From the NCBI RefSeq assembly GCF_016901015.1, contig NZ_JAFEUP010000001.1:124001-188000 (forward strand): a stretch of DNA of 64,000 nt. The letters run 5' to 3'. Below are positions 55,373-63,131 of this stretch, in pieces. Each line of letters opens with the position of its first letter. Position 1 is the stretch's first letter. The translations under genes were made by a program, and so were the position numbers. The notes beneath the pieces are model-generated. The model had not been told where the DNA came from and did no database searches. It saw only the letters and a list, made by a program, of their open reading frames with translations. This DNA is from Zestomonas insulae (GTDB taxonomy: Bacteria; Pseudomonadota; Gammaproteobacteria; Pseudomonadales; Pseudomonadaceae).

Positions 55373-55468
55373 ATGTATAAGAAAGCCAAGATCCGCCAAG
55401 CGGGCCTGATCGTATTTGCCACCACAGTGATACTGATCCTGCCCAACTTCACCCGCTTCTTCACCTGA
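55373..55468 (+). CDS. 31-residue single-span membrane peptide
   Basis: A basic N-terminus (MYKKAKIRQ) is followed by one hydrophobic helix (AGLIVFATTVILILPNF, about 10-26). AAGG lies about 9 bases upstream. The composition (positive-inside plus TM) is unlike random GC-rich ORFs, where such low GC and Lys/Ile use is rare. Function unknown. Confidence 0.55.
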   Translation: MYKKAKIRQAGLIVFATTVILILPNFTRFFT

Positions 55469-55508
55469 TCTGCCACTTCCGCCCGCGCAACTGGACGACG
55501 CGCCCGCG

Positions 55509-56402
55509 TCATCCAGCCGCGGGCAACAACCCCAGCAGCAGCAACGGCAAGAACCCGAACGCCAACAGCGTCGAGCACAGCACCAGGCTGGCGACCTGCT
55601 CCGGCGAACGTCCCGCGCGCACCGCAAACAGGTAATTGAATACCGCCACCGGCATCGCCGACTGGAGGATCAGTACGCCCTGTTCCAGCGGCGTCAGGCC
55701 GAGTGCCGTGCCGATCGCCCAGGCGATGGCCGCCCCGCACAGCAAGCGCAAGCCGCCAAGCAGCAGGCCGTCACCGATGTGCTTGACGCGAATGCTGGCC
55801 AGCGACACGCCGAGGGTCAGCAGCATCAGCGGGATGGTCATGCCGCCGAGCAGGCCGACGGTGTTGCTCAGCCAGCGCGGCAGGTGCAGATCGAACACCA
55901 CCAGCGGCATGGCCAGGGCGAGGCTGATGAGGATCGGGTGGGTGAGCAGTTTGCGCGGCGAGCGCTCGGCGCCGGAGAGCACCAGGCCGAGGCTGAAATG
56001 CGCCACCGAAAGCACCAGGAAGAACGCCACCGCCAGCGCCAGGCCCTGCTCGCCGAAGGCATACAGGCTCATCGGCAGGCCCATGTTGCCGGAGTTGGGA
56101 AACAAGTAAGCCGGCACCAGCACCTTCCAGTCCTGCTTGAACAGCCGGCTGAGCAACAGCCCGGTGAGCCCCATGGCCACGGTGACCAGGGCACAGGCGG
56201 CGGCGACCTGAGCGAAGGCCAGGCGGTCGATCTGCGCCTGGCTGAGGGTCGACAGCACCAGGCACGGCGTGCCGACGTACAGCACCAACTGGGCAACAAA
56301 CTCGGTGGGATAGGCCTGCCCCGAGCGGGCCCAGAAGTAGCCGATTCCGGCGACGATCATCACTGGTGCCATGACTGCAAACAACTCGCCCAGCATGCTC
56401 AT
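55509..56402 (-). CDS. AEC-family (auxin efflux carrier-like) transporter
   Basis: 297 residues with about ten membrane segments and two inverted halves (MVIVAGIGYFWARSG ... and LLTLGVSLASIRV ...). YLFPNSGNMGLPMSLYAFGEQGLALA is the family signature. Exports or imports small carboxylates in bacteria; substrate unknown. Convergent with the 31-residue gene and divergent from the cytochrome gene. Confidence 0.9.
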   Translation of the reverse strand: MSMLGELFAVMAPVMIVAGIGYFWARSGQAYPTEFVAQLVLYVGTPCLVLSTLSQAQIDRLAFAQVAAACALVTVAMGLTGLLLSRLFKQDWKVLVPAYLFPNSGNMGLPMSLYAFGEQGLALAVAFFLVLSVAHFSLGLVLSGAERSPRKLLTHPILISLALAMPLVVFDLHLPRWLSNTVGLLGGMTIPLMLLTLGVSLASIRVKHIGDGLLLGGLRLLCGAAIAWAIGTALGLTPLEQGVLILQSAMPVAVFNYLFAVRAGRSPEQVASLVLCSTLLAFGFLPLLLLGLLPAAG

Positions 56403-56494
56403 CCCCTTCTGAAAACCCGCATGCTAGCGGGCTCCGGTGATCAGCGGCAATTGTGCTAGGGTGCCGCTTTTCAGCCTTTGCGAGCCAAACCGCC

Positions 56495-57304
56495 ATGCGT
56501 CGCCTGCCTGCCTTCGTTCTCGCCCTGCTGGCCAGCACGGCACTGCACGCCGCCGAGTTGCGCCTGGAACTGCCGGGCGGCACGCGGCAGTGGGACACCG
56601 CCGCCCTGCTCGCCCACCGCGAGGCGCAGCCGATCGAGATTCCCGCCGACGTCGCCTACAAGCGCGCCATGCACTACCGCGCCGTGCCGCTGGCCAGCCT
56701 GCTGGATGGCGTGCAGCCCGGCGATCACCTGCAGTTGGTGGCCAAGGACGGTTTCGCCGCGGAGCTGTCGGCCGCGCCGCTGCTGGCGCGCAGCGGCGCG
56801 CGTGCCTGGCTGGCGATCGAGGACCCAGCCGCGCCCTGGCCACCGCTGGGCGCCGGCAAGCCCAGCGCGGGGCCGTTCTACCTGGTATGGAGCGATCCGC
56901 AGCTGGCCGATATCGGCAGCGAACAGTGGCCGTTTCAGGTGGTGACGATTCGCTGTCTGGACGCGGTGGCACAGCGCTTTCCGGCGCTGACCCCGGCGAC
57001 CGATGCCGCTCCGGCGGTGCAGGCAGGCTTCGCCCAGTTCCAGAAGAACTGCCTGGCCTGCCACCGCCTCAACGGCGCCGGCGATGCGCAGTTCGGTCCG
57101 GACCTGAACCTGCCGCACAACCCCACCGAGTACTTCGCCGCCGACTTCCTGGCCCGCTACATCCGCGATCCGCAGAGCCTGCGGCGCTGGCCGCAGGGCA
57201 AGATGCCCGGGTTCAGCCGCGAAGCACTGAGCGACCAGCAGCTGGGTGAGTTGATTGCCTACCTACGGCACATGGCCGGGCGCAAGGTCGGCGCCGACCA
57301 GTAG
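56495..57304 (+). CDS. periplasmic c-type cytochrome with N-terminal SUOX-like domain
   Basis: 269 residues. Signal peptide (MRRLPAFVLALLASTALHA). Residues about 22-165 resemble the molybdopterin-binding sulfite-oxidase-like fold without visible Moco Cys (AVPLASLLDGVQPGDHLQLVAKDG). The C-terminal cytochrome c domain has haem motif C186-LAC-H190 and a probable Met axial ligand in GKMPGF. It could pass electrons from a periplasmic dehydrogenase. Faces the Anbu gene. Confidence 0.85.
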   Translation: MRRLPAFVLALLASTALHAAELRLELPGGTRQWDTAALLAHREAQPIEIPADVAYKRAMHYRAVPLASLLDGVQPGDHLQLVAKDGFAAELSAAPLLARSGARAWLAIEDPAAPWPPLGAGKPSAGPFYLVWSDPQLADIGSEQWPFQVVTIRCLDAVAQRFPALTPATDAAPAVQAGFAQFQKNCLACHRLNGAGDAQFGPDLNLPHNPTEYFAADFLARYIRDPQSLRRWPQGKMPGFSREALSDQQLGELIAYLRHMAGRKVGADQ

Positions 57305-57312
57305 GCCGGCCC

Positions 57313-58047
57313 TTACACGTTGTAGTTGGTCGGCGGTGCCGGCAAGGCGCCGAGCAGTTCCTGCAGGCCGCTGGCCCAGCGCTTGCGGATGTCGCTGTAG
57401 TAGTCGTCGTCCTCACCGACCCGGTAGCCCTCCGGCAGGATCAGGCTGTCCTTGTGATAGACCAGCAGGTCCAGCGGCAAACCGACCGACAGGTTGCTGC
57501 GGATGGTCGAGTCGAACGACACCAGCGCGCAGCGCAGCGCCTCTTCTAGCGAGGTGGCGTAATGCAGGTTGCGGTCGAGGATCGGCTTGCCGTACTTGCT
57601 CTCGCCGAGCTGCAGGAACGGCGTATCAACCGTGGCCTGAATGAAGTTGCCCTGCGGATAGATGCTGTACAGGTCCGGTGGGCTGCCGGCGATCTGCCCG
57701 CCGACCAGGAACGAGCAGGTCAGGTCGGTGTTGCCGGCCAGCGGCGCGCCGTCGCGGGCGACCACCTCGCGGATCGTCTCGGCGACCAGCGCGGTGGCGT
57801 CGTAGAGCGTCGGCACGCTGTGCAGGCTGACCAGGTTGGGGTCGGCGCTGCGCTGCTTGAGCAGGTTGATCACCGACTGCGAGGTGGCCAGGTTGCCGGC
57901 GGTCTGCAGCACGATCAGCCGCTCACCGGGCACGCCGAAAGTGAACAGCTTGCGGAAGGTGGCGATGTGGTCGATACCCGCATTGGTGCGCGAATCGGAG
58001 ACGAACACCAGGCCATCGGCCAGGTTCATGGCGACGCAGTAAGTCAT
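57313..58047 (-). CDS. anbu: Anbu, proteasome-related beta-subunit peptidase
   Basis: 244 residues, Ntn-hydrolase fold. Removal of Met1 exposes Thr1 (MTYCVAMNLADGLVFVSDSRTNAG); D17 and a Lys in FRKLF at 32 complete the proteasome-like triad. ATG 58047 has AAGAAGG upstream. Anbu proteins form open or spiral rings distinct from HslV and the 20S proteasome; peptidase activity and substrate are poorly defined. The gene is the last of the ATP-grasp/alpha-E/transglutaminase cluster but separated from it by a 201 bp repeat-bearing gap. Confidence 0.93.
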   Translation of the reverse strand: MTYCVAMNLADGLVFVSDSRTNAGIDHIATFRKLFTFGVPGERLIVLQTAGNLATSQSVINLLKQRSADPNLVSLHSVPTLYDATALVAETIREVVARDGAPLAGNTDLTCSFLVGGQIAGSPPDLYSIYPQGNFIQATVDTPFLQLGESKYGKPILDRNLHYATSLEEALRCALVSFDSTIRSNLSVGLPLDLLVYHKDSLILPEGYRVGEDDDYYSDIRKRWASGLQELLGALPAPPTNYNV

Positions 58048-58141
58048 GGATATGCCTTCTTGTGCAGGGCGATGGGCGACCCTCGTTTCGACCCCAGGGC
58101 AGCGCCCGGCGTTCAGCGCGCGACGACTCGGCGGATGGAGC

Positions 58142-58237
58142 TCGTAGGACGGGTTGAGCGCAACGCTACCCATCAGCAACGCGGCGATGGGTATCGTCGC
58201 TACGCTCCTCGCCTAGGCGGCCCCACCCATCCTACGA
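58142..58237. repeat. intergenic inverted repeat between anbu and the transglutaminase gene
   Basis: TCGTAGGACGGGTTGAGCG ... ACCCATC at 58142-58174 faces GATGGGTATCG ... ACCCATCCTACGA at 58186-58237. The outer arms TCGTAGGA(C/T)GGGT pair across the element. It is a third short-repeat family in this window and sits inside the Anbu cluster. Confidence 0.7.
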
Positions 58238-58248
58238 ATACCCTCCCC

Positions 58249-59046
58249 CTACTGCTCCTGCACCATCAGCAGCGGTGCGACTTGCACCTTGGCGTGCATC
58301 TGCTCGCCGCCGCCACCCCGGCGCATGCCGCGCACCGGGCAGGCGTCCAGGTAATCGAGACCGACCGCCAGCTTCAGGTGGCGCTCCGGGCGGGCCAGGC
58401 CATTGGTGATGTCGAAGCTGTACCAGGCGCCGTCCAGCCAAGCCTCGGCCCAGGCGTGGCTGGCCAGGTGGCCGTTGTCCTCGGAATGCAGGTAGCCGGA
58501 CACATAGCGCGCCGGCACCCCGAGGCTGCGCGCGCAGGCGAGGAACGCATGGGTGTGGTCCTGGCAGACCCCGGCCCGTGCGGCGAAGGCTTCCGCCGCG
58601 GTGGTGTCGACGCGGGTGGCGCCGGGCTTGTAGACGATCTCGGCGTTCAGCGCCTCCATCAGCCCGACCAGCGCGGCGCGGTCGCGGCGGGTCTCGCACT
58701 GCTGGCGGGCGAAGGCGGCCAGCGCTTCGTCGACGGCGGTCAGCCGCGTGTGCCGCAGGAACGGCAACGGCGAGCCGGCCTCGTGCTCGGCCTCGCGGCT
58801 CGGGTCGATCTCCACCTGGCCGCGCGCGCCGATCACGATCGAGTCATGCGGCTCGTCGAGGGTCAGCACATGCAGGATGTTGCCGTACGGATCGAGCTGC
58901 GCGCGCACCTGGCACGGCAAGTTGAGCTGCCAGCTGATCACCTGCTGGCGCTCGCTGTCGTGCGGCGTCAGGCGCAGGTACTGGATGCTCGCGCGCACCT
59001 GATCTTCGTAGTGGTAGGTGGTGTCGTGGCGGATGGAAAGTCTCAT
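58249..59046 (-). CDS. transglutaminase-like protein of the Anbu cluster
   Basis: 265 residues. A bacterial N-terminal transglutaminase domain (MRLSIRHDTTYHYEDQVRASIQYLRLTP) and the core with full triad: Cys in AARAGVCQDHTHAFLACARSLGVPARYVSGYL, His in SHAWAEAWLDGAWYSF and Asp in FDITNG. GGAGG is directly upstream of ATG 59046, which overlaps the alpha-E stop by 4 bases. In this conserved cluster it is predicted to act as a peptidase or cross-linking amide-forming/breaking enzyme. Confidence 0.92.
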   Translation of the reverse strand: MRLSIRHDTTYHYEDQVRASIQYLRLTPHDSERQQVISWQLNLPCQVRAQLDPYGNILHVLTLDEPHDSIVIGARGQVEIDPSREAEHEAGSPLPFLRHTRLTAVDEALAAFARQQCETRRDRAALVGLMEALNAEIVYKPGATRVDTTAAEAFAARAGVCQDHTHAFLACARSLGVPARYVSGYLHSEDNGHLASHAWAEAWLDGAWYSFDITNGLARPERHLKLAVGLDYLDACPVRGMRRGGGGEQMHAKVQVAPLLMVQEQ

Positions 59047-59993
59047 AGGACCTCCAGATAGGAGCTGTGGATGGCACGGGCCAGCTGGCGAACCAGCAGG
59101 ATGAAGTCGGTGAGCCAGGCGTGCAGGCCTTCTTCGAGGATGTCGTCGATGCCGCTGTAGCGCAGGCGCGCGTCCAGTTCGGCAGCCAGGCGCTGGGCCG
59201 GGCGGCCGTTTTCGCCGGGCAGGCTGGCGAGAATCTGGTGCAGCTCCTCCATGCACGAGCGCAGCGAGCGCGGTACGTCCGGACGCAGCAGGAGCAGTTC
59301 GGAAACCTTGCGGGCATTCGGCGAGCCGCGATAGATCTCGGCGAATGCCTCAAACGACGACAGCGCGCGTAGCAACGCGCTCCACTGGTAGTAACTGTGC
59401 GCGGAGCGGTCGTCGACCTCGTCGACTTCCTCGCCGAGCATCTCGTAGCGCGCATCGAGCAGGCGCAGGGTGTTGTCGGCGCGCTCGATGAAGGTGCCGA
59501 TGCGGATGAAACGGTAGGCGTCGCTGCGCATGATGGTGCCGAAGGTGGCGCCGCGGAACAGGTGCGAGCGCTCCTTGACCCACTCGCAGAAGCGGCTGAT
59601 GCCGTAACGGCCGAGGCCCTGCTCGGCGATGCCGCGGATGTCCAGCCAGGTGGCGTTGATGTTCTCCCACATGTCCGCGGTGATCCGCCCGCGCACCGCG
59701 TGGGCGTTGGTCCGCGCGGCCTGCAGGCAGCAGTAGATGCTGGCCTGGTTGGCCTCGTCGAGGGCGAAGAAGTGCAGCATGCGCTCGGCATGCAGCTGGC
59801 CGTGACGGCTCAGGTATTCGTCGAGGGTGCCGGTGATCAGCAGCGGCATGGCCAGTTCGTCGAGGCCATCGCCACGGCCGTCCTGCGGCATCAGCGACAG
59901 CGAATAGCTGACGTCGAGCATGCGCGCGAGGTTCTCGGCGCGTTCCAGGTAGCGCGACATCCAGTACAGGTCGGAGGCGGTTCTCGAAAGCAT
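59043..59993 (-). CDS. alpha-E domain protein (COG2307)
   Basis: 316 residues, almost all alpha-helical, beginning MLSRTASDLYWMSRYLERAENLARMLDV, the alpha-E hallmark. A second hallmark, IRIGTFIERADNTLRLLDARY, lies near 177. No known catalytic motif, though conserved Arg/Glu pairs suggest ligand binding. It always accompanies the permuted ATP-grasp protein and probably forms a complex with it. It starts 2 bp after the ATP-grasp stop. Confidence 0.93.
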   Translation of the reverse strand: MLSRTASDLYWMSRYLERAENLARMLDVSYSLSLMPQDGRGDGLDELAMPLLITGTLDEYLSRHGQLHAERMLHFFALDEANQASIYCCLQAARTNAHAVRGRITADMWENINATWLDIRGIAEQGLGRYGISRFCEWVKERSHLFRGATFGTIMRSDAYRFIRIGTFIERADNTLRLLDARYEMLGEEVDEVDDRSAHSYYQWSALLRALSSFEAFAEIYRGSPNARKVSELLLLRPDVPRSLRSCMEELHQILASLPGENGRPAQRLAAELDARLRYSGIDDILEEGLHAWLTDFILLVRQLARAIHSSYLEVL

Positions 59994-59995
59994 GC

Positions 59996-61405
59996 TCAGT
60001 CCTCCACCACCCAGGTGTCCTTGGTCCCGCCGCCCTGCGACGAGTTGACCACCAGCGAGCCTTCGCGCAGCGCCACGCGGGTCAGCCCGCCCGGCACGAT
60101 GCGCGTCTCGCGGCCGGACAGTACGAATGGGCGCAGGTCGATGTGTCGCGGGGCGATGCCGTTCTCGACGAAGGTCGGGCAGGTCGACAGGCACAGCGTC
60201 GGCTGCGCGATGTAGGCCTCCGGGCGGGCCTTGATGCGCTCGCGGAACTCGGCAATTTCCGCCTGGCTGGCCGCCGGGCCGACCAGCATGCCGTAGCCGC
60301 CGGAGCCCTGGGTTTCCTTGACCACCAGTTCAGGCAGGTTGGCCAGCACGTGGGACAGCTCGTCCGGCTTGCGGCACTGCCAGGTCGGCACGTTCTTCAG
60401 GATCGGCTCCTCGTCGAGGTAGAAGCGGATCATGTCGGTGACGAACGGGTACACCGACTTGTCGTCCGCCACCCCGGTGCCGATCGCGTTGGCCAGCACC
60501 ACGTTGCCCGAGCGGTAGGCGGCCAGCAGGCCGGGTACGCCGAGCATGGAGTCGGGGTTGAAGGCCAGCGGGTCGAGGAAGGCGTCGTCGAGGCGGCGGT
60601 AGATCACGTCGACCTGGCGCGCGCCGGAGGTGGTGCGCATGAACACCTTATCGTCGCGGACGAACAGGTCGGCACCCTCCACCAGCTCCACGCCCATCTC
60701 GCGGGCGAGGAAGGCATGCTCGAAGTAGGCGCTGTTGAAGCGCCCGGGCGTCAGCACCACCACGCTGGGGTTATCCAGCGGGCTGGAGCTCTTCAGCGCG
60801 TCGAGCAGCAGGTTCGGGTAGTGGTTGATCGGCGCGATGCGCTGCGCGGCGAACAACTCGGGGAACAGGCGCATCATCATCTTGCGGTCCTCGAGCATGT
60901 AGCTGACGCCGCTCGGGGTGCGCAGGTTGTCTTCCAGCACGTAGTAGGTGCCGTCGCCGTCACGTACCAGGTCGACCCCGGCGATGTGCGCGTAGATGTC
61001 GCGGTGCAGGTCGAGGCCCTGCATGGCCAGCTGGTAGCCGTCGTTGGCCAGCACCTGCTCGGCGGGGATGATGCCGGCCTTGATGATGCGCTGGCTGTGG
61101 TAGAGATCGGCGAGGAACATGTTCAGCGCCTTGACGCGCTGGATGCAGCCCGCCTCCACCACCTTCCATTCGCTGGCCGGGATGGCCCGCGGAATGATGT
61201 CGAAGGGAATCAGGCGCTCGGTGCCCTGATCGTCGCCATACAGCGTGAAGGTGATGCCCGCACGGTGAAACAGCAGGTCCGCTTCGCGGCGGCGCTGAGC
61301 CAGGAGGTCGTCCGGAGTCTCATGCAGCCAACGGGCGAATTCCCGGTAATGCGGACGGCATTGGCCGTCGGCAGCGTACATCTCGTCGTAGAAGATACGA
61401 GTCAT
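59996..61405 (-). CDS. circularly permuted ATP-grasp peptide ligase (COG2308)
   Basis: 469 residues, first gene of the Anbu cluster. AAGGAG precedes ATG 61405. Motifs: YYVLEDNLRTPSGVSYMLEDR (ATP-grasp acidic and Asn metal ligands), QVDVIYRRLDDAFLDPLAF, VVKETQGSGGYGMLVGP (nucleotide-binding Lys/Gly loop, late because of permutation), RHIDLRPFVLSG. The family is predicted, from comparative genomics, to join amino acids or peptides by acyl-phosphate chemistry. No product has been proven as far as I know. Confidence 0.93.
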   Translation of the reverse strand: MTRIFYDEMYAADGQCRPHYREFARWLHETPDDLLAQRRREADLLFHRAGITFTLYGDDQGTERLIPFDIIPRAIPASEWKVVEAGCIQRVKALNMFLADLYHSQRIIKAGIIPAEQVLANDGYQLAMQGLDLHRDIYAHIAGVDLVRDGDGTYYVLEDNLRTPSGVSYMLEDRKMMMRLFPELFAAQRIAPINHYPNLLLDALKSSSPLDNPSVVVLTPGRFNSAYFEHAFLAREMGVELVEGADLFVRDDKVFMRTTSGARQVDVIYRRLDDAFLDPLAFNPDSMLGVPGLLAAYRSGNVVLANAIGTGVADDKSVYPFVTDMIRFYLDEEPILKNVPTWQCRKPDELSHVLANLPELVVKETQGSGGYGMLVGPAASQAEIAEFRERIKARPEAYIAQPTLCLSTCPTFVENGIAPRHIDLRPFVLSGRETRIVPGGLTRVALREGSLVVNSSQGGGTKDTWVVED

Positions 61406-61440
61406 GCCGAACTCCTTGTCACGCAGGCACTTCGCTCATC

Positions 61441-61455
61441 GCAAGCGCCGTGCCA
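61441..61455 (-). promoter_or_regulatory. sigma-54 promoter of the Anbu cluster
   Basis: Minus strand TGGCACGGCGCTTGC, identical to the consensus TGGCACG-N4-TTGC, 36 bases upstream of the ATP-grasp start. Expected +1 near 61429, leaving a 24-base leader with the AAGGAG ribosome site. Confidence 0.8.
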
Positions 61456-61457
61456 TC

Positions 61458-61477
61458 GAATCAAGCCCTTTTGATTC
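61458..61477. promoter_or_regulatory. palindrome abutting the sigma-54 promoter
   Basis: GAATCAA-N6-TTGATTC, perfect 7-base arms, directly upstream of the -24 element. It may bind a repressor or a bending protein. Confidence 0.45.
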
Positions 61478-61507
61478 AATCACTTAGACAAACAGCAGCC
61501 TTGCAGC

Positions 61508-61522
61508 GCACCACAACCGTGC
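61508..61522. promoter_or_regulatory. NtrC-like enhancer site
   Basis: GCAC-CACAACC-GTGC keeps the NtrC half-sites GCAC and GTGC at the exact 7-base spacing of the consensus (GCACY-N5-RGTGC), failing only at the R position. Its centre is about 86 bp before the predicted +1. The rest of 61523-61710 shows no gene I can support. Confidence 0.5.
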
Positions 61523-61710
61523 ACGCCAAAGGAGCCACAATCAGGGCACGCCCTATTCCACGGCAGGTGCATGGCCAGCGACCGCACAGCCGGTGCCGTC
61601 GCGCCGCGAGTGGGCGAGGTGAAAGATAGGAGTCGAGCGGAAAGGAAATGGTTCGCTGCCGATAGCGCTCGGCAGGACCGGACGGGCGAGCAGCCGCCCG
61701 TCCGCTGCAT

Positions 61711-62418
61711 TCACACCAATTGGGCCAGGCCTAGCCAGTGGCGGTAGAAACGCTCGGCGACGCCGTTCATTGCCGCAACCTTGGTCGGCAGGTCGGTGAG
61801 CATCTGCCGGATGCTCTGCTGGCTGGCCTGCGTCTCGTCGAGCACGTGCGCCCAGTCACGCAGCCACAGGCGCACCAGGTCCTCGGTCATCTCCGGGTGG
61901 CCCTGCAGGCCGAGTACCTTGTCGCCCCAGACGAACGCCTGGTTCGGGCACCAGGGACTGGACAGCAGGCGCTGCGCACCGTCGGGCAAGTCGAAGGTCT
62001 CGTTGTGCCATTGGTAGACGACGAATTCGTCCGGCAGCTGGCTGAGCCAGGCGCTGTCCGCCAGCGCGGCGCGCTGCAGCGGCTGCCAGCCGACCTCGGT
62101 GTAAGGCATCCGGTTGACCCGCGCGCCCAGCGCCTTGGCCAACAGCTGGCCGCCCAGGCAATGACCGATCAGCGGGATATCGCGGTGGATGAAGTGGCGC
62201 AATGCGTCAATTTCTGTCGCGATCCAGGGCAACGGATCGTTGACGCTCATCGGCCCGCCCATTACCGCCACCGCCTTGGGCAGGTCCAGGTCGTAGCCGT
62301 CCAGCTCGCCAAGGTCGACGCGCAGGACGCTGAAATCCAGCTGATGTTCGTCCAGCACCCGTGCCAGATGGCCGGCTGGGCAGAAATCGACGTGTGTGAG
62401 AATCAAGATATCGGTCAT
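61711..62418 (-). CDS. class I glutamine amidotransferase domain protein
   Basis: 235 residues, stand-alone GATase1: MGGPMSVNDPLPW oxyanion region, nucleophile in IGHCLGGQLLAKALGA (C near 87), His/Glu in GLQGHPEMTED. The family releases ammonia from glutamine or hydrolyses gamma-glutamyl bonds. GGAGGT upstream of ATG 62418. It lies upstream of the Anbu cluster in the same direction with a 305 bp gap and its own sigma-54-like promoter, so the two may be co-regulated by nitrogen. It may also be unrelated functionally. Confidence 0.9.
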   Translation of the reverse strand: MTDILILTHVDFCPAGHLARVLDEHQLDFSVLRVDLGELDGYDLDLPKAVAVMGGPMSVNDPLPWIATEIDALRHFIHRDIPLIGHCLGGQLLAKALGARVNRMPYTEVGWQPLQRAALADSAWLSQLPDEFVVYQWHNETFDLPDGAQRLLSSPWCPNQAFVWGDKVLGLQGHPEMTEDLVRLWLRDWAHVLDETQASQQSIRQMLTDLPTKVAAMNGVAERFYRHWLGLAQLV

Positions 62419-62449
62419 ATCTGAACTACCTCCGTGGGCCCGATCTCAG

Positions 62450-62464
62450 GCAAAGCGCGTGCCG
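62450..62464 (-). promoter_or_regulatory. sigma-54-like promoter of the amidotransferase gene
   Basis: Minus strand CGGCACGCGCTTTGC: GG and GC ten bases apart, CACG after GG and TTTGC at -12; the T before GG is C. Predicted +1 about 62438, 20 bases before the ATG with GGAGGT between. Confidence 0.6.
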
Positions 62465-62497
62465 GATTCGGAACGGGGCAGGCTTCGATGAAGCGCT

Positions 62498-62525
62498 CGT
62501 CATTCCTTCGAGCTGCGGAATGACG
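62498..62525. repeat. REP-like hairpin
   Basis: CGTCATTCC-N10-GGAATGACG, perfect 9-base arms, between the RraB-like stop and the amidotransferase promoter. It resembles the REP family at 39408-39429 and could also end the rraB transcript. Confidence 0.55.
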
Positions 62526-62551
62526 GCGCGCTTCCTTACGACGTGAAGGTA

Positions 62552-62896
62552 TCAGGCCCGCGGGCCACGGATTTCCTGGGTGACGCCCCAACCATCGAGC
62601 ACACCGCCAAGCGGTGTGACCAGCGACTCCATGTCCTGCGAGAAGTCACCGATGTCCTCATAGGTGGCATACATGACTTTGCTCACCGCCAGTTGCCAGT
62701 CACCGTTCTCGCCGGCACTGACCTGCGTATTCAACGATTCGCCCTGACGGAATTTCTTCGCCGCCATTCGCGCCCGCTCCTCATCGGGAAAAATGACGTA
62801 GAACTCGATTGGATGGAACCGGGTGAAGTCGAAGCCACCCTCTTTCATGCGGTGCAGCACTTTACTGCTGGCATCATCGTGGAAGGCAGTGCTCAT
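62552..62896 (-). CDS. RraB-family (regulator of RNase E activity B) protein
   Basis: 114 residues. ATG 62896 has AAGGAGG upstream. The RraB core is seen in GFDFTRFHPIEFYVIFPDEERARMAAKKF and WQLAVSKVMYATYEDIGDFSQDMESLVTPLGGVLDGWGV. RraB binds RNase E in E. coli; in Pseudomonas such proteins are less studied. It may be a stress-inducible paralogue. Confidence 0.82.
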   Translation of the reverse strand: MSTAFHDDASSKVLHRMKEGGFDFTRFHPIEFYVIFPDEERARMAAKKFRQGESLNTQVSAGENGDWQLAVSKVMYATYEDIGDFSQDMESLVTPLGGVLDGWGVTQEIRGPRA

Positions 62897-63131
62897 AAGA
62901 TGACCTCCTTTCAATCGATGTATGAATGGTTCCGCATTTCCCTCCAGGCCGATCACTGCGATCGGCATAGCGATAGACACATAACGCATCGAGACAGGTG
63001 TCAGGCCCAGTACCGCAGCCCAGGCAGGGTGATCGACCGAGACTGGCCGACCAGAACCCTGCCTGGAGCTTAGCGCTGGCAGGCGGGTTTTGCCCCCGGC
63101 AGCGGACAAGCGGACTAGACGCCCGCGCCGC

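Noticed and set aside
61480..61710. 76-codon frame upstream of the ATP-grasp gene
   Set aside because: No ribosome site, odd Cys/Arg/Ser composition, and it overlaps the NtrC-like site; more likely regulatory DNA.
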